From Actinophytocola sp036378875 (GTDB lineage: Bacteria > Actinomycetota > Actinomycetes > Mycobacteriales > Pseudonocardiaceae), in contig NZ_DASUVO010000057.1 in assembly GCF_036378875.1 (NCBI RefSeq), positions 1 to 64,000 of the forward strand: a DNA stretch of 64,000 nucleotides, in the 5' to 3' direction. A program made the position numbers and the translations under genes. Shown piece by piece: positions 30,343 to 39,067 of this stretch (the first letter of the stretch is position 1; each line of letters begins with the position of its first letter). The notes under the pieces were generated by a model. It did not search any database. It was given only the letters and a program-made list of their open reading frames with translations, and was not told the origin of the DNA.

Positions 30343-31512
30343 ATGAGCAGCGCTTTCTTGTACGACGCGGTCCGCACGCCCTTCGGCAGGTTCGACGGTG
30401 GGCTGGCCAAGGAACGACCGGACGACCTCGCGGCCACGGTCGTGGGGGCCATCGCCGAGCGCACCCCCGGGCTGGACACCAGCGCGGTCGACGAGGTGGT
30501 CCTGGGGCTCGCGAACGGCGCGGGTGAGGACAACCGCAACGTCGGCCGGATGGCGGTGCTGCTCGCCGGCTACCCGGTGACCGTGCCGGGTTCCACGATC
30601 AACCGGCTGTGCGGGTCCGGTCTGGACGCGGTGATGTCGGCGTCCAGGCAGATCGAGACCGGCGACGCGTCGATCGTCGTGGCCGGTGGTGTCGAGTCGA
30701 TGACACGGGCGCCGTGGGTGCTGCCGAAGCCGGACCGCGCGTTCCCTGCCCGGGACGTGACGGCGGTGTCGACCACGCTCGGCTGGCGGCTGGTGAACTC
30801 GAAGATGCCGCGTGAGTGGACCGTGTCGCTCGGCGAGGCGAACGAGCAGTTGCAGCAGGAGTTCGGCATCTCGCGCGAACGGCAGGACGAGTTCGCCGAG
30901 CGGTCGCACAAGCTGGCGCACGCCGCGTGGGAAGCCGGCTTCTACGACGACCTCACGGTGCCGGTCGGGGACCTCGTGCGCGACGAGGGCATCCGCGCGG
31001 ACACGTCGCTCGAGAAGCTCGCTCGCCTCAAGCCGTCGTTCCGTCCGGACGGGACGATCACCGCGGGGAACGCGTCGCCGCTGTCGGACGGGGCGTCCGC
31101 GGTGCTGGTGGCGTCCTCCGACGTGGACCTGGGGCGCGACCCGCTGGCACGCATCGCCGGCCGGGCCGCCTTCGCGCTGGAGCCGCAGCGGTTCGGGTAC
31201 GCCCCGGTGGAGGCGGCGAACCGCGCACTGGCCCGTGCCGGCATCGACTGGTCGGACGTCGGCGCGGTCGAGCTGAACGAGGCGTTCGCGGTGCAGTCGC
31301 TCGCGTGCGTCGACGCGTGGAAGGTCGACCCGGCGATCGTGAACACCCGCGGCGGCGCGATCGCGATCGGGCACCCGCTCGGCGCGTCCGGCGGCAGGAT
31401 CCTCGGCACGCTCACGAAAGTGCTCCGCGAGGACGGTCACCGGTGGGGCGTGGCCGCGATCTGTATCGGGGTCGGTCAGGGGCTAGCGGTGGTGTTGGAG
31501 AACGTGTCGTGA
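30343..31512 (+). CDS. pcaF: 3-oxoadipyl-CoA thiolase
   Basis: 389 residues. Thiolase catalytic residues are all present: Cys in NRLCGSGLDAV (near residue 90), NEAFAVQ, His in GGAIAIGHPLGASGGRI, and the second Cys in AAICIGVGQG. It splits 3-oxoadipyl-CoA to succinyl-CoA and acetyl-CoA, the last step of the beta-ketoadipate pathway. The assignment to pcaF rather than a general acetyl-CoA acetyltransferase rests on the neighbours. AAGGTGG precedes ATG 30343; the stop overlaps pcaI (GTGA). Confidence 0.9.
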   Translation: MSSAFLYDAVRTPFGRFDGGLAKERPDDLAATVVGAIAERTPGLDTSAVDEVVLGLANGAGEDNRNVGRMAVLLAGYPVTVPGSTINRLCGSGLDAVMSASRQIETGDASIVVAGGVESMTRAPWVLPKPDRAFPARDVTAVSTTLGWRLVNSKMPREWTVSLGEANEQLQQEFGISRERQDEFAERSHKLAHAAWEAGFYDDLTVPVGDLVRDEGIRADTSLEKLARLKPSFRPDGTITAGNASPLSDGASAVLVASSDVDLGRDPLARIAGRAAFALEPQRFGYAPVEAANRALARAGIDWSDVGAVELNEAFAVQSLACVDAWKVDPAIVNTRGGAIAIGHPLGASGGRILGTLTKVLREDGHRWGVAAICIGVGQGLAVVLENVS

Positions 31513-32204
31513 CGCTAGTTGTGGAGTCCGCCGACGAGGCAGTCGCCGGCGTATCCGATGGCGCGACGGTGCTCGTCGGCGGGTTCGGCACGGCCGGTCA
31601 GCCGATGGAGCTGATCGACGCGCTGCGCCGGTTGGGTGCCAAGGACCTGACCGTGGTGTCGAACAACGCGGGCAACGGCTCGCAGGGGCTGGCCGCGTTG
31701 CTGGCGGCGGGTCAGGTACGCAGGATCGTGTGCTCGTTCCCCCGGCAGAAGGACTCGTACGTGTTCGACGAGCTGTACCGGTCGAAACGTATCGAGCTGG
31801 AGGTCGTGCCGCAGGGCAACCTGGCGGAGCGGCTGCGGGCGGCCGGCGCGGGGATCGGGGCGTTCTACTGCCCGACCGGCGTGGGCACACCGCTGGCCGA
31901 GGGCAAGGAGACGCGGACCATCGACGGCCGTGAGTACGTGCTGGAGTTCCCGATCCACGGTGACGTCGCGTTGATCAAGGCGCACCAGGCCGACACGCTC
32001 GGCAACCTCGTGTACCGCAAGACCGCGCGGAACTTCGGCCCGGTCATGGCGACGGCCGCGAAGCTGACCGTCGCGCAGGTGACGTCGGTGTCGTCGCCGG
32101 GCTCGATCGACCCGGAGGCGGTGGTGACGCCGGGGATCTTCGTGGACCGGGTGGTCGCCTGTCCGTCGCCGGCTGTACTGGCGGAAGAAGGGGCGGCGGG
32201 ATGA
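31509..32204 (+). CDS. pcaI: 3-oxoadipate CoA-transferase alpha subunit
   Basis: 231 residues from GTG 31509 overlapping the pcaF stop. CoA-transferase A-subunit features: ATVLVGGFGTAGQPMELIDAL, LTVVSNNAGNGSQGLAAL, FYCPTGVGTPLAEGKETR. With PcaJ it moves CoA from succinyl-CoA to 3-oxoadipate. The frame is open far upstream within pcaF, but that part is not protein-like. The stop overlaps pcaJ by ATGA. Confidence 0.92.
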   Translation: MTLVVESADEAVAGVSDGATVLVGGFGTAGQPMELIDALRRLGAKDLTVVSNNAGNGSQGLAALLAAGQVRRIVCSFPRQKDSYVFDELYRSKRIELEVVPQGNLAERLRAAGAGIGAFYCPTGVGTPLAEGKETRTIDGREYVLEFPIHGDVALIKAHQADTLGNLVYRKTARNFGPVMATAAKLTVAQVTSVSSPGSIDPEAVVTPGIFVDRVVACPSPAVLAEEGAAG

Positions 32205-32821
32205 GCCGGTTGGATCGCGCTGGCATCGCTCGCCGGGTGGCGGCTGACATCCCGCCCGGCTCGTACGTGAACCTGGGCATCGGCCAGCCGACGCTGGTGG
32301 CGGACTACCTCGCGCCGGACTCGGGCGTCATCCTGCACACCGAGAACGGGATGCTCGGCATGGGCCGGGCCGCCGTCGGTGACGAGGTGGACCCGGACCT
32401 GATCAACGCGGGCAAGGTACCCGTGACGGAGCCGCCCGGTGCGTCGTACTTCCACCACGCGGACTCGTTCGCCATGATGCGCGGCGGCCATCTGGACGTG
32501 TGCGTGCTCGGCGCGTTCCAGGTGTCGTTCGCCGGCGACCTCGCGAACTGGCACACGGGCGAGCCGGACGCCATCCCCGCGGTCGGCGGCGCCATGGATC
32601 TCGCGATCGGCGCGAAGTCGGTGTACGTGATGATGACGCTCTTCACCGACGCGGGAGCGCCGAAGCTGGTGCCGTCGTGCACCTACCCGCTGACCGGGCT
32701 GCGGTGCGTGAGCCGGGTCTACACCGACTACGGCGTGTTTCTGATTGAACCGGATGGCGTGACGATCCGTGAGACATATGGGATCGAGGAACCGGATCTG
32801 CGAGGAAAGTTAGGCCTCTAA
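32201..32821 (+). CDS. pcaJ: 3-oxoadipate CoA-transferase beta subunit
   Basis: 206 residues. The catalytic Glu lies in HTENGMLGMG, preceded by VNLGIGQPTLVADYL; GGHLDVCVLGAFQV and KLVPSCTYPLTG follow, as in family I CoA-transferase B subunits. Last gene of the pcaFIJ unit. The 94 bp after it (32822-32915) hold the start region of the next gene and no clear terminator. Confidence 0.92.
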   Translation: MSRLDRAGIARRVAADIPPGSYVNLGIGQPTLVADYLAPDSGVILHTENGMLGMGRAAVGDEVDPDLINAGKVPVTEPPGASYFHHADSFAMMRGGHLDVCVLGAFQVSFAGDLANWHTGEPDAIPAVGGAMDLAIGAKSVYVMMTLFTDAGAPKLVPSCTYPLTGLRCVSRVYTDYGVFLIEPDGVTIRETYGIEEPDLRGKLGL

Positions 32822-32915
32822 CAAGTTTATTGGCCCGAGATTGAACCGTGATCGTCACGGTTCCGTATTGAGCTGTGTAAGACGGCGTGTCCCTTTCCCC
32901 ATAAGAGGTGTCGTA

Positions 32916-33692
32916 ATGTCGCCTGCCCACACACAGCCAAAACGAAAGAAACGCGTCGCGATTCTGGTCGCCGGACTGGTCACCGCGGGAGGCGTGGCAT
33001 GGGCCACGTCCGCCTTCGCGGCGACCAACAACACGGCGGCCACCGCGCAGCAGATCGTCTGTCCCACCCCACAGATCGGCGCCGTGCCCGCCGCGGCACA
33101 GGCCGAGGTCAACCGCGAGTTGGCCAACCTGACCAAGCAGATCAACGAGGCCAACACCCGACTCCGCAACACTGTCGGGCAAGGCGGCCCCAACTTCGTA
33201 CAGAACGCCATCCTCGGTCCACTCGCGAGCAAACGCACCGCCGCGCTCGACCGGATCGCCATCGCCATCGGCCGGGTAGCCGCCCGCCCGCAGGGCCTGG
33301 AACGGTTCGCCACCTGCAGTTTGGGCAACGGAACCGCCCCGCCCGCGACCGCGGCACCGGTCATCACCACGCCGCCCGCGACCACCACCGCGCCCGCGGC
33401 GAACGTTGGTCAGATCGTCTGCCCGACCCCGCAGATCGGCGCCGTGCCGGCCGCCGCGCAGGCGGAGGTCAACCGTGAGCTCGCCAACCTGAACACCCAG
33501 ATCAACGAAGCCAACACCCGTCTGCGCAACACTGTCGGCCAGGGCGGCCCCAACTTCGTACAGAACGCCATCCTCGGCCCGCTCGCGAGCAAACGAGCTG
33601 CCGCACTTGACCGGATCGCCATCGCCATCGGCCGGGTAGCCGCCCGCCCGCAGGGCCTGGAACGATTCGCCACCTGCTCACTGCAACGCTGA
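32916..33692 (+). CDS. Secreted protein with a duplicated unknown domain
   Basis: 258 residues from ATG 32916 (AGAGGTG upstream). A lysine-rich signal peptide ends near SAFAATNN. Two nearly identical domains of about 90 residues follow, each starting IVCPTPQIGAVPAAAQAEVN and ending RPQGLERFATCSL, so each holds two Cys that can form a disulfide. A Pro/Thr/Ala linker (PATTTAPAANVG) joins them. No enzyme motif is seen; the domain is helical (NEANTRLRNTVGQGGPNFVQ). Not obviously linked to the pca genes upstream. Confidence 0.8.
   Translation: MSPAHTQPKRKKRVAILVAGLVTAGGVAWATSAFAATNNTAATAQQIVCPTPQIGAVPAAAQAEVNRELANLTKQINEANTRLRNTVGQGGPNFVQNAILGPLASKRTAALDRIAIAIGRVAARPQGLERFATCSLGNGTAPPATAAPVITTPPATTTAPAANVGQIVCPTPQIGAVPAAAQAEVNRELANLNTQINEANTRLRNTVGQGGPNFVQNAILGPLASKRAAALDRIAIAIGRVAARPQGLERFATCSLQR
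33051..33683 (+). repeat. Intragenic duplication, two units of about 272 bp offset by 360 bp
   Basis: Bases 33051-33322 and 33411-33683 are highly similar, many stretches identical over tens of bases. The offset of 360 bp is 120 codons. The duplication makes the two domains of the secreted protein and looks recent. Confidence 0.88.
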
Positions 33693-33735
33693 GAATTGGT
33701 CAGACCTGAACCCGCGTGTCCAACAATCTGGACGG

Positions 33736-33828
33736 GTGAGTTCGACAATTAGTGCACGTGACTGAATTGTCGAACTCACCGGTCTGGAGCGTTGGACACG
33801 CGGGTCTTGGGCGTTGGACACGCGGGGG
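33736..33828. repeat. 15-bp perfect inverted repeat followed by two 22-bp units
   Basis: GTGAGTTCGACAATT (33736-33750) pairs exactly with 33765-33779 around a 14-nt loop. Two 22-bp direct units (33785-33806, 33807-33828) belong to the same family as the array at 2072-2181, and an inverted unit lies near 33710-33730. The element fills the gap between the secreted protein and the convergent GntR gene and could terminate both. The bases up to 33912 show nothing else. Confidence 0.75.
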
Positions 33829-33912
33829 GTGTGGACAGCCGCGGGCTGCGTCGGCGGAAATGTCGGTGGTCTGCCGTAGGCTGGTGACCGGGGGCCGGAG
33901 GCCAGGCCTGGT

Positions 33913-34578
33913 TCAGGACGCTCGGCCTTGTCGGCTCAGGTAGCGGTCCAGTGCGTTCGCCGACTTTCGGACGTGCCGGCGGGCGAGGCGTTCCGCCTGT
34001 TGCGGCTGTCCGGCGGCGATGGCGGCGACGATCTCCTCGTGCTCGGCCAGCGCCGCGGCCGGTCGGCCAGGGACGCGGGCGGACGTGGCCCGCCCCAGGC
34101 GCAGCTGGCCGATCATGTTCTCCGCCACCTGCTGCAGCCGGCCGTTCCCCGACGCGACCAGGATCTCCTGGTGGAAGCGCACATCCAGGTCGCCGTAGCC
34201 GGACAGGTCGTTCGCGGCGACCGCCGCCTGCTGGTCCGTCACCAACGAGGTCAGCCGGCCGACCAGCGCCTCCCTCGTCGGCAGCGCCGCGACCCGCCGC
34301 GCCGCGATCCCGTCAAGGACCTCCCGCAGCTCATACAGCTCCCGCATGTCCTCGCGGTCGACCTCCGGCACGAAGAACCCCCGGTGCGGGTGCTGCACCA
34401 GAAAACCCTCGCGCTCCAACGCGGTCAGCGCCGCCTTCACCGGTGTCGCCGACAGGCCGAACTCCTCGCTCAGCGGCCGCACGGTCACGTGCGCGCCCGG
34501 CGCCAGCCGCCCACTCAGGATCGCCTGGCGCAACTGGCTGTACGCCAGGCCACTCAGGGTGCTTCTCGGCAGCGACAC
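33913..34578 (-). CDS. GntR-family regulator, FCD subfamily
   Basis: 221 residues from GTG 34578, which has GGAAGG 6 nt upstream; GTG 34593 is an alternative that contains this site. N-terminal GntR winged helix (SQLRQAILSGRLAPGAHVTV, LSATPVKAALTALEREGFL) and an all-helical FCD ligand domain with the metal-binding pattern D-x3-H (DVRFHQEIL), HEEIV and a later His. Divergent from the threonine-synthase-like gene, its likely target. The 125-bp gap holds an imperfect CTACGG...CGTAG repeat. Confidence 0.87.
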   Translation of the reverse strand: MSLPRSTLSGLAYSQLRQAILSGRLAPGAHVTVRPLSEEFGLSATPVKAALTALEREGFLVQHPHRGFFVPEVDREDMRELYELREVLDGIAARRVAALPTREALVGRLTSLVTDQQAAVAANDLSGYGDLDVRFHQEILVASGNGRLQQVAENMIGQLRLGRATSARVPGRPAAALAEHEEIVAAIAAGQPQQAERLARRHVRKSANALDRYLSRQGRAS

Positions 34579-34703
34579 TGCGGTCCTTCCCACTGTCCGG
34601 TGACCGGGGACACATTACCCACCGCCGCTCAGAAAGACGTGAAGTGATCGACTTCTACGGCATATTGGATCTAAAATCGTAGTGTCGACGAAGGGAGAAC
34701 CGG

Positions 34704-35915
34704 GTGGAGTCGTGGAACAGCGCACTATCGCACCTGGAGTGCGGGCGATGCGGCACCTGGCACGAAGCGGACGAGCCGCAGAACCTGTGTGAGTGCGGCA
34801 CGCCCCTGCTCGCCAGGTACGACCTGACGGCGGTCCAGGTGTCCACATCGGACATCGCGAGCCGGCCGGCGAACCTCTGGCGGTACCGCGAACTCCTGCC
34901 CGTGCGCGACCCGGCGAACGTGGTCACCCTCGGCGAGGGCATGACACCGATCCTGCCGCTCCACACCTACGGCGCCCGCATCGGCGTGCCGAACCTGCTC
35001 GTCAAGGACGAGGGCGCCCTGCCGACGGGCAGTTTCAAGGCACGCGGTGCCGCGGTCGGCGTGTCCCGGGCGCGCGAGCTCGGCATCGAGCGGATCACCA
35101 TGCCCACCAACGGGAACGCCGGCGCGGCGTGGGCGACGTACGCGGCCCGCGCCGACATGGGCTCGCTGATCGTGCTGCCGAAGGACGCGCCGCCGATCAC
35201 CCGCATGGAGTGCACGATGGCGGGCGCCCGTCTGTACATCGTGGACGGACTGATCGGCGACGCAGGACGCCTCGCCGCGCAGGCCGTCGGGGACGGCTGG
35301 TTCAACACCGCGACGCTCAAGGAGCCCTACCGCATCGAGGGCAAGAAGACGATGGGGCTGGAGATCGTCGAGCAGCTCGGCTGGCGGGTGCCGGACGTGA
35401 TCGTGTACCCGACGGGCGGCGGCGTCGGCCTGATCGGCATCCGCAAGGCACTCGACGAGCTGGTCACGCTCGGCTGGCTCACCGGCCGGCTACCCCGACT
35501 CGTGGCCGTGCAGGCGAGTGGCTGCGCACCGATCGTGCGTGCCTTCGAACAAGGCACCGACACGGCCGCGCCATGGGAAGACGCGGCCACGGTGGCGTTC
35601 GGCATCAACGTCGCCAGCGCGATCGGCGACTTCCTGATCCTGTCGGCGATCCGCGACACCGGCGGCACGGCGATCGCGGTCGACGACGAGGCAATCCTGG
35701 CCGAGCAGGCAACATGCGCGGCGACCGAAGGCATGCTGATGTGCCCGGAGGGCGCGGCGACACTGGCCGCCGTGTCACAACTACGCAGGAGCAACTGGCT
35801 GGACGGCTCCGAAGAGGTAGTCGTCCTCAACACAGGAACCAACCTGAAGTACCCACACACAGCGCGGTACGAAGAGCCACCACTACTGGCCAAAGACGCA
35901 ACCCTCCCGCTCTGA
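34704..35915 (+). CDS. Threonine-synthase-like PLP enzyme with N-terminal zinc ribbon
   Basis: 403 residues from GTG 34704 (AAGGGAG upstream). An N-terminal ribbon (LECGRCGTWH, LCECGTPLL) holds four Cys. The fold-type II core has the PLP lysine in LPTGSFKARG, the Asn/Gly loop MPTNGNAGAAWA and the glycine loop YPTGGGVGLIG. This is the pattern of threonine synthase, but the gene is away from hom/thrB and next to its own GntR regulator, so it may serve a special pathway (another beta/gamma-replacement on an amino acid). A GCGAGTCTCGC element lies just past its stop. Confidence 0.8.
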   Translation: MESWNSALSHLECGRCGTWHEADEPQNLCECGTPLLARYDLTAVQVSTSDIASRPANLWRYRELLPVRDPANVVTLGEGMTPILPLHTYGARIGVPNLLVKDEGALPTGSFKARGAAVGVSRARELGIERITMPTNGNAGAAWATYAARADMGSLIVLPKDAPPITRMECTMAGARLYIVDGLIGDAGRLAAQAVGDGWFNTATLKEPYRIEGKKTMGLEIVEQLGWRVPDVIVYPTGGGVGLIGIRKALDELVTLGWLTGRLPRLVAVQASGCAPIVRAFEQGTDTAAPWEDAATVAFGINVASAIGDFLILSAIRDTGGTAIAVDDEAILAEQATCAATEGMLMCPEGAATLAAVSQLRRSNWLDGSEEVVVLNTGTNLKYPHTARYEEPPLLAKDATLPL

Positions 35916-35936
35916 ACGTCGCGAGTCTCGCTCGGT

Positions 35937-37136
35937 TCAGGCAGTGCGGGTTTCGCGGCGTTCGGCCAGTTCGTCGCTCCAGTTCGGTTGCAGGAAGTCG
36001 TCCAGACCTTCCATGAGGCGGGCCACGTCCTGTTGCGGCCGGACGACGAGGCGCAGGAACTGGCTGCTCATCCCGAGTTTGTTGCCGCACTCGCGGATGA
36101 ACACCTGGTGCCGGCCGAGGAGATGGTCACGCAGCTGCGTGCCCTCCACACCCTGACCGAGCTTCACGAGCAGGAAGTTGCCCTGCGAGGAGTACACCGA
36201 CAGCTCCGGCACACGGGCGAGCTGCATACCCATGCTGTACCGGTCGCGGGCCAGGAGCCGCAGGCTCTCCCGGTACTCCGCGCCGTGCGAGGCGAGCATG
36301 AAGATGATCGTCTCGGCCAGAGAGTTGAGGTTCCACTTCGGCAGGGTCTTGCGCATCTTGCCCGCGAGGCCAGGGTTCGCCACCAGGTAGCCGAACCGGA
36401 TGCCGTGCAGGCCGAAGTTCTTGCCGAGGCTCTTCAGCACCACCACGTTGGGCCGGATCGCCGCCTCCATCGCCACCGATGGCGCGGGCTCCGCCTCCAC
36501 GAAGTCGATGAACGACTCGTCGATCACCACGAGGTCGAGGTCGGCCAGCTCGTCCATCAGCCGGATGACCTCGCGCCGGGGCAGGTAGCCGCCGTCCGGG
36601 TTGTTCGGGTTGCACACCACGGCGACGCGCGAGCCGCGCTGGCGGATGAAACGCACGTACTCGTCGACGTTCAGCTGGAAGAAGTCGACCTCCCGCAACG
36701 GGAACATGTCCACGCGCTTGCCGGTCTCCATCGGCTGGTCGGTCCACCGGCCGAACGTGGGGATCGGGATCGCCAGGCTTTCCTTCACCCACATGTGGTC
36801 CATCCAGGTGATCAGCTCGGTCGAGCCGTTGGCCATGGCGACCGTGGCCGGGTTGAGCCCCAGTACCCGACAGAGCTGGTGGGTGATCGTGTCCGAGCTG
36901 CTCGGGTAGAACTTGAGCATCTTGGTCAGGTTCGCGGCCAGCTCGTCGAACATCTCCGGCGTGGGGAAGTACGGGTTGCACGGGATGCAGAAGTCGACCA
37001 GATGACGGCCGTGCTCCCCCATCTGCCTGGAGAGCTCGAAGAACGACGGGCTGTGCGCGGTGTTCTGGAACATCGACGCCGCGTCCGCGCTATGACGCAC
37101 TGGATCACGTCCGTTCAACTCGTACTGGTGGGACAC
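35937..37136 (-). CDS. PLP-dependent class I/II aminotransferase, HisC/CobD-like
   Basis: 399 residues. Fold-type I signature: NGSTELITWMDHMW, CNPNNPDGGYLPR, DESFIDF, and the PLP lysine in LKSLGKNFGLHGIRFGYLV. The SLGKNFGLHGIR stretch resembles histidinol-phosphate aminotransferases and threonine-phosphate decarboxylases, so an amino-acid phosphate or related substrate is likely. GTG 37136 is the start; ATG 22 codons in is possible. It converges on the threonine-synthase-like gene, 21 bp apart, and no hisBD or cobalamin gene is near. Confidence 0.83.
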   Translation of the reverse strand: MSHQYELNGRDPVRHSADAASMFQNTAHSPSFFELSRQMGEHGRHLVDFCIPCNPYFPTPEMFDELAANLTKMLKFYPSSSDTITHQLCRVLGLNPATVAMANGSTELITWMDHMWVKESLAIPIPTFGRWTDQPMETGKRVDMFPLREVDFFQLNVDEYVRFIRQRGSRVAVVCNPNNPDGGYLPRREVIRLMDELADLDLVVIDESFIDFVEAEPAPSVAMEAAIRPNVVVLKSLGKNFGLHGIRFGYLVANPGLAGKMRKTLPKWNLNSLAETIIFMLASHGAEYRESLRLLARDRYSMGMQLARVPELSVYSSQGNFLLVKLGQGVEGTQLRDHLLGRHQVFIRECGNKLGMSSQFLRLVVRPQQDVARLMEGLDDFLQPNWSDELAERRETRTA

Positions 37137-37204
37137 CAGCAGATACGTACGGCGATGCCTCTCAGTTCACGGCCGGGTCTCGCCGACATCTCACCCGGAT
37201 AACG

Positions 37205-39067
37205 TCAGATCCTCCTGACCACGTGCAACAGGTATTCCTTGCGGTTGAGCGGGTTGTGGTCTGACCGGGCCCGCGTCGGAAAGGCCCCGGTCACAGCCCG
37301 GTAACGATCGAATGTGTTCTCCAACACACCCTCGCCCCGGGTGAGCGTCGGGACCCTTTGGGACAACGTGTGGACATGTCCAGCTGGGATGTCACCCTCC
37401 ACAGTGCACGGGTTGCCCATCGTCGAGTTCAACGGCACCGCGCCGTGCCGGGCCAGCACCGGTAGCACCGTGCCGTAGACGTCCTCCGGCAGCTCCAGCC
37501 GGAAGCGGTGCACGGGCTCGTACACACGCGTACCCGCCTGTGCGAGGGCCGTCATCAGCACGAGCGGGGTCAGGTTGCGGAAGTCACCCGCGGTGCTCGA
37601 CATGCTCTTGTCGAACGTGCCGTGGGAGTGGCTCTGCCGTGCCCAGTACCCGGAATGGGTCATCGTCACGACCACATCGGTCACCGCCCAGCCGAACAGT
37701 CCCTGTGCCAGTGTCGCGTGCACGGTCTCCTCGACGGCCACGAAGAACGCGTACGGCATCGAGCCCAGCTCCACCTCACGCCGGAACTCCACCCCGGAAC
37801 CGACCGGCCCCGGCTCGACGCGCAGCCCGATGGTCGCCAGGAACGGACCCGTGCCGATGAACTCGACGGCCGCGCCCGTGCCGACCGGACGTTCGATGTG
37901 GATGGTCGTGGTCTCCCGGAAGGACACCGCGATCCCGTACTCGTCGAGCAGCGTGGCCTCGATGACCTCCTTCTGCACCTCGCCGTACAGGGACACGGAG
38001 ATCTCCTCACCGTCCTGCCGGAGGTTGATCAGCGGGTCCTGCTCGGCGAGCTGCGTCAGGGCGGCGTGCAACGCCCCCTTGTCGGACCGCCGCACCGGCG
38101 TCACCACGGTCTCCAGCGTCGGCGGCGCGAAGTGCTGCCGGGTAGCGGACCGCGGTGTGCCGATGGCGTCGCCGACCCGGATCCCGGTGAGTCCCCACAG
38201 CTTCGCGATGCGCCCGGCGCCGACCTGGTCGGTGGCGTCCTCGCCGAACACGCGGATCGCGGTGACCTTCCCGGCCGGCAGCCGGTCCCGCACGCGGAGC
38301 AGTCCGGAGAACATCCGCACGTACGCGATCTTCTCCCCCGCCGGGCCACGCTCGACCTTGAACACCGTGCCGGCGGCCGGGCCGTCCTCTTCGGACACCG
38401 CGGGCAGCAGAGCGGTCAGACCAGTCATCAGGTCCGCGACGCCGTCCCCGGTGATCGCGGAGCCGAAGAACACCGGGTGCACGTCGGCGGACGTCCGCGC
38501 GAGCACGTCCCGCAGCCGCCGCGCCGGCACCGGCGTGCCGTCGACGTACGCGGCGAGCAGCGTGTCGTCGTGTTCGGCAAGGGTTTCGAGCCCGTCGGAC
38601 AGGTCGGCTCTGACGGCAGGCGCGAGCCGCGCGACGATCTCGCGGTACACCCGCTCGGGATCGGCGCCCCGCCGGTCGGTCTTGTTGACGAAGATCAGTG
38701 TGGGAATGCGCAGGCGGCGCAGGGTCCGCATGAGCACACGGGTCTGGGCCTGCACACCCTCCACGGCCGACACCACGAGCACGGCGCCGTCGAGCACGGA
38801 CAGCACCCGCTCCACCTCGGCGATGAAGTCCGGGTGGCCGGGTGTGTCGATGAGGTTGACGGCGACCCCGTCGAGGACGAACGACACCACGGCCGAGCGG
38901 ATGGTGATGCCACGCTGGCGTTCCAGCGCCATGGAGTCGGTCTGGGTCGAGCCGGCGTCGACGCTGCCGAGCTCGTCGATGACGCCGGCGGTGTGGAGCA
39001 GCCGTTCGGTCAGGCTGGTCTTACCGGCGTCGACATGCGCGAGAATCCCGAGGTTCAAACAAGGCAA
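37205..39067 (-). CDS. TetM/OtrA-type ribosomal protection GTPase with enlarged domain IV loop
   Basis: 620 residues; EF-G-like. GTPase motifs AHVDAGKTSL, DTPGHPDF and NKTDR at the N-terminus, followed by domains II-V colinear with OtrA/TetM. In domain IV the loop that enters the ribosomal tetracycline site (YSPVS in TetM) reads DKSMS here, and a His/Ser-rich insertion of about 12 residues (ARQSHSHGTF) precedes it. It may therefore protect against a different drug or have a translation role. The start is uncertain: TTG 39067 is used here, TTG 39058 would give the usual NLGILAHVD, and neither has a clear ribosome site. Confidence 0.85.
   Translation of the reverse strand: MPCLNLGILAHVDAGKTSLTERLLHTAGVIDELGSVDAGSTQTDSMALERQRGITIRSAVVSFVLDGVAVNLIDTPGHPDFIAEVERVLSVLDGAVLVVSAVEGVQAQTRVLMRTLRRLRIPTLIFVNKTDRRGADPERVYREIVARLAPAVRADLSDGLETLAEHDDTLLAAYVDGTPVPARRLRDVLARTSADVHPVFFGSAITGDGVADLMTGLTALLPAVSEEDGPAAGTVFKVERGPAGEKIAYVRMFSGLLRVRDRLPAGKVTAIRVFGEDATDQVGAGRIAKLWGLTGIRVGDAIGTPRSATRQHFAPPTLETVVTPVRRSDKGALHAALTQLAEQDPLINLRQDGEEISVSLYGEVQKEVIEATLLDEYGIAVSFRETTTIHIERPVGTGAAVEFIGTGPFLATIGLRVEPGPVGSGVEFRREVELGSMPYAFFVAVEETVHATLAQGLFGWAVTDVVVTMTHSGYWARQSHSHGTFDKSMSSTAGDFRNLTPLVLMTALAQAGTRVYEPVHRFRLELPEDVYGTVLPVLARHGAVPLNSTMGNPCTVEGDIPAGHVHTLSQRVPTLTRGEGVLENTFDRYRAVTGAFPTRARSDHNPLNRKEYLLHVVRRI

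Noticed and set aside
33693..33912. A hidden small gene (plus-strand frame at 33752)
   Set aside because: No ribosome site, and the frame is made of the 22-bp repeats and the end of the GntR gene.
32916..37136. A biosynthetic gene cluster around the PLP enzymes and resistance gene
   Set aside because: No PKS, NRPS, RiPP or other core enzyme is present, and the PLP genes are convergent singles rather than an operon.
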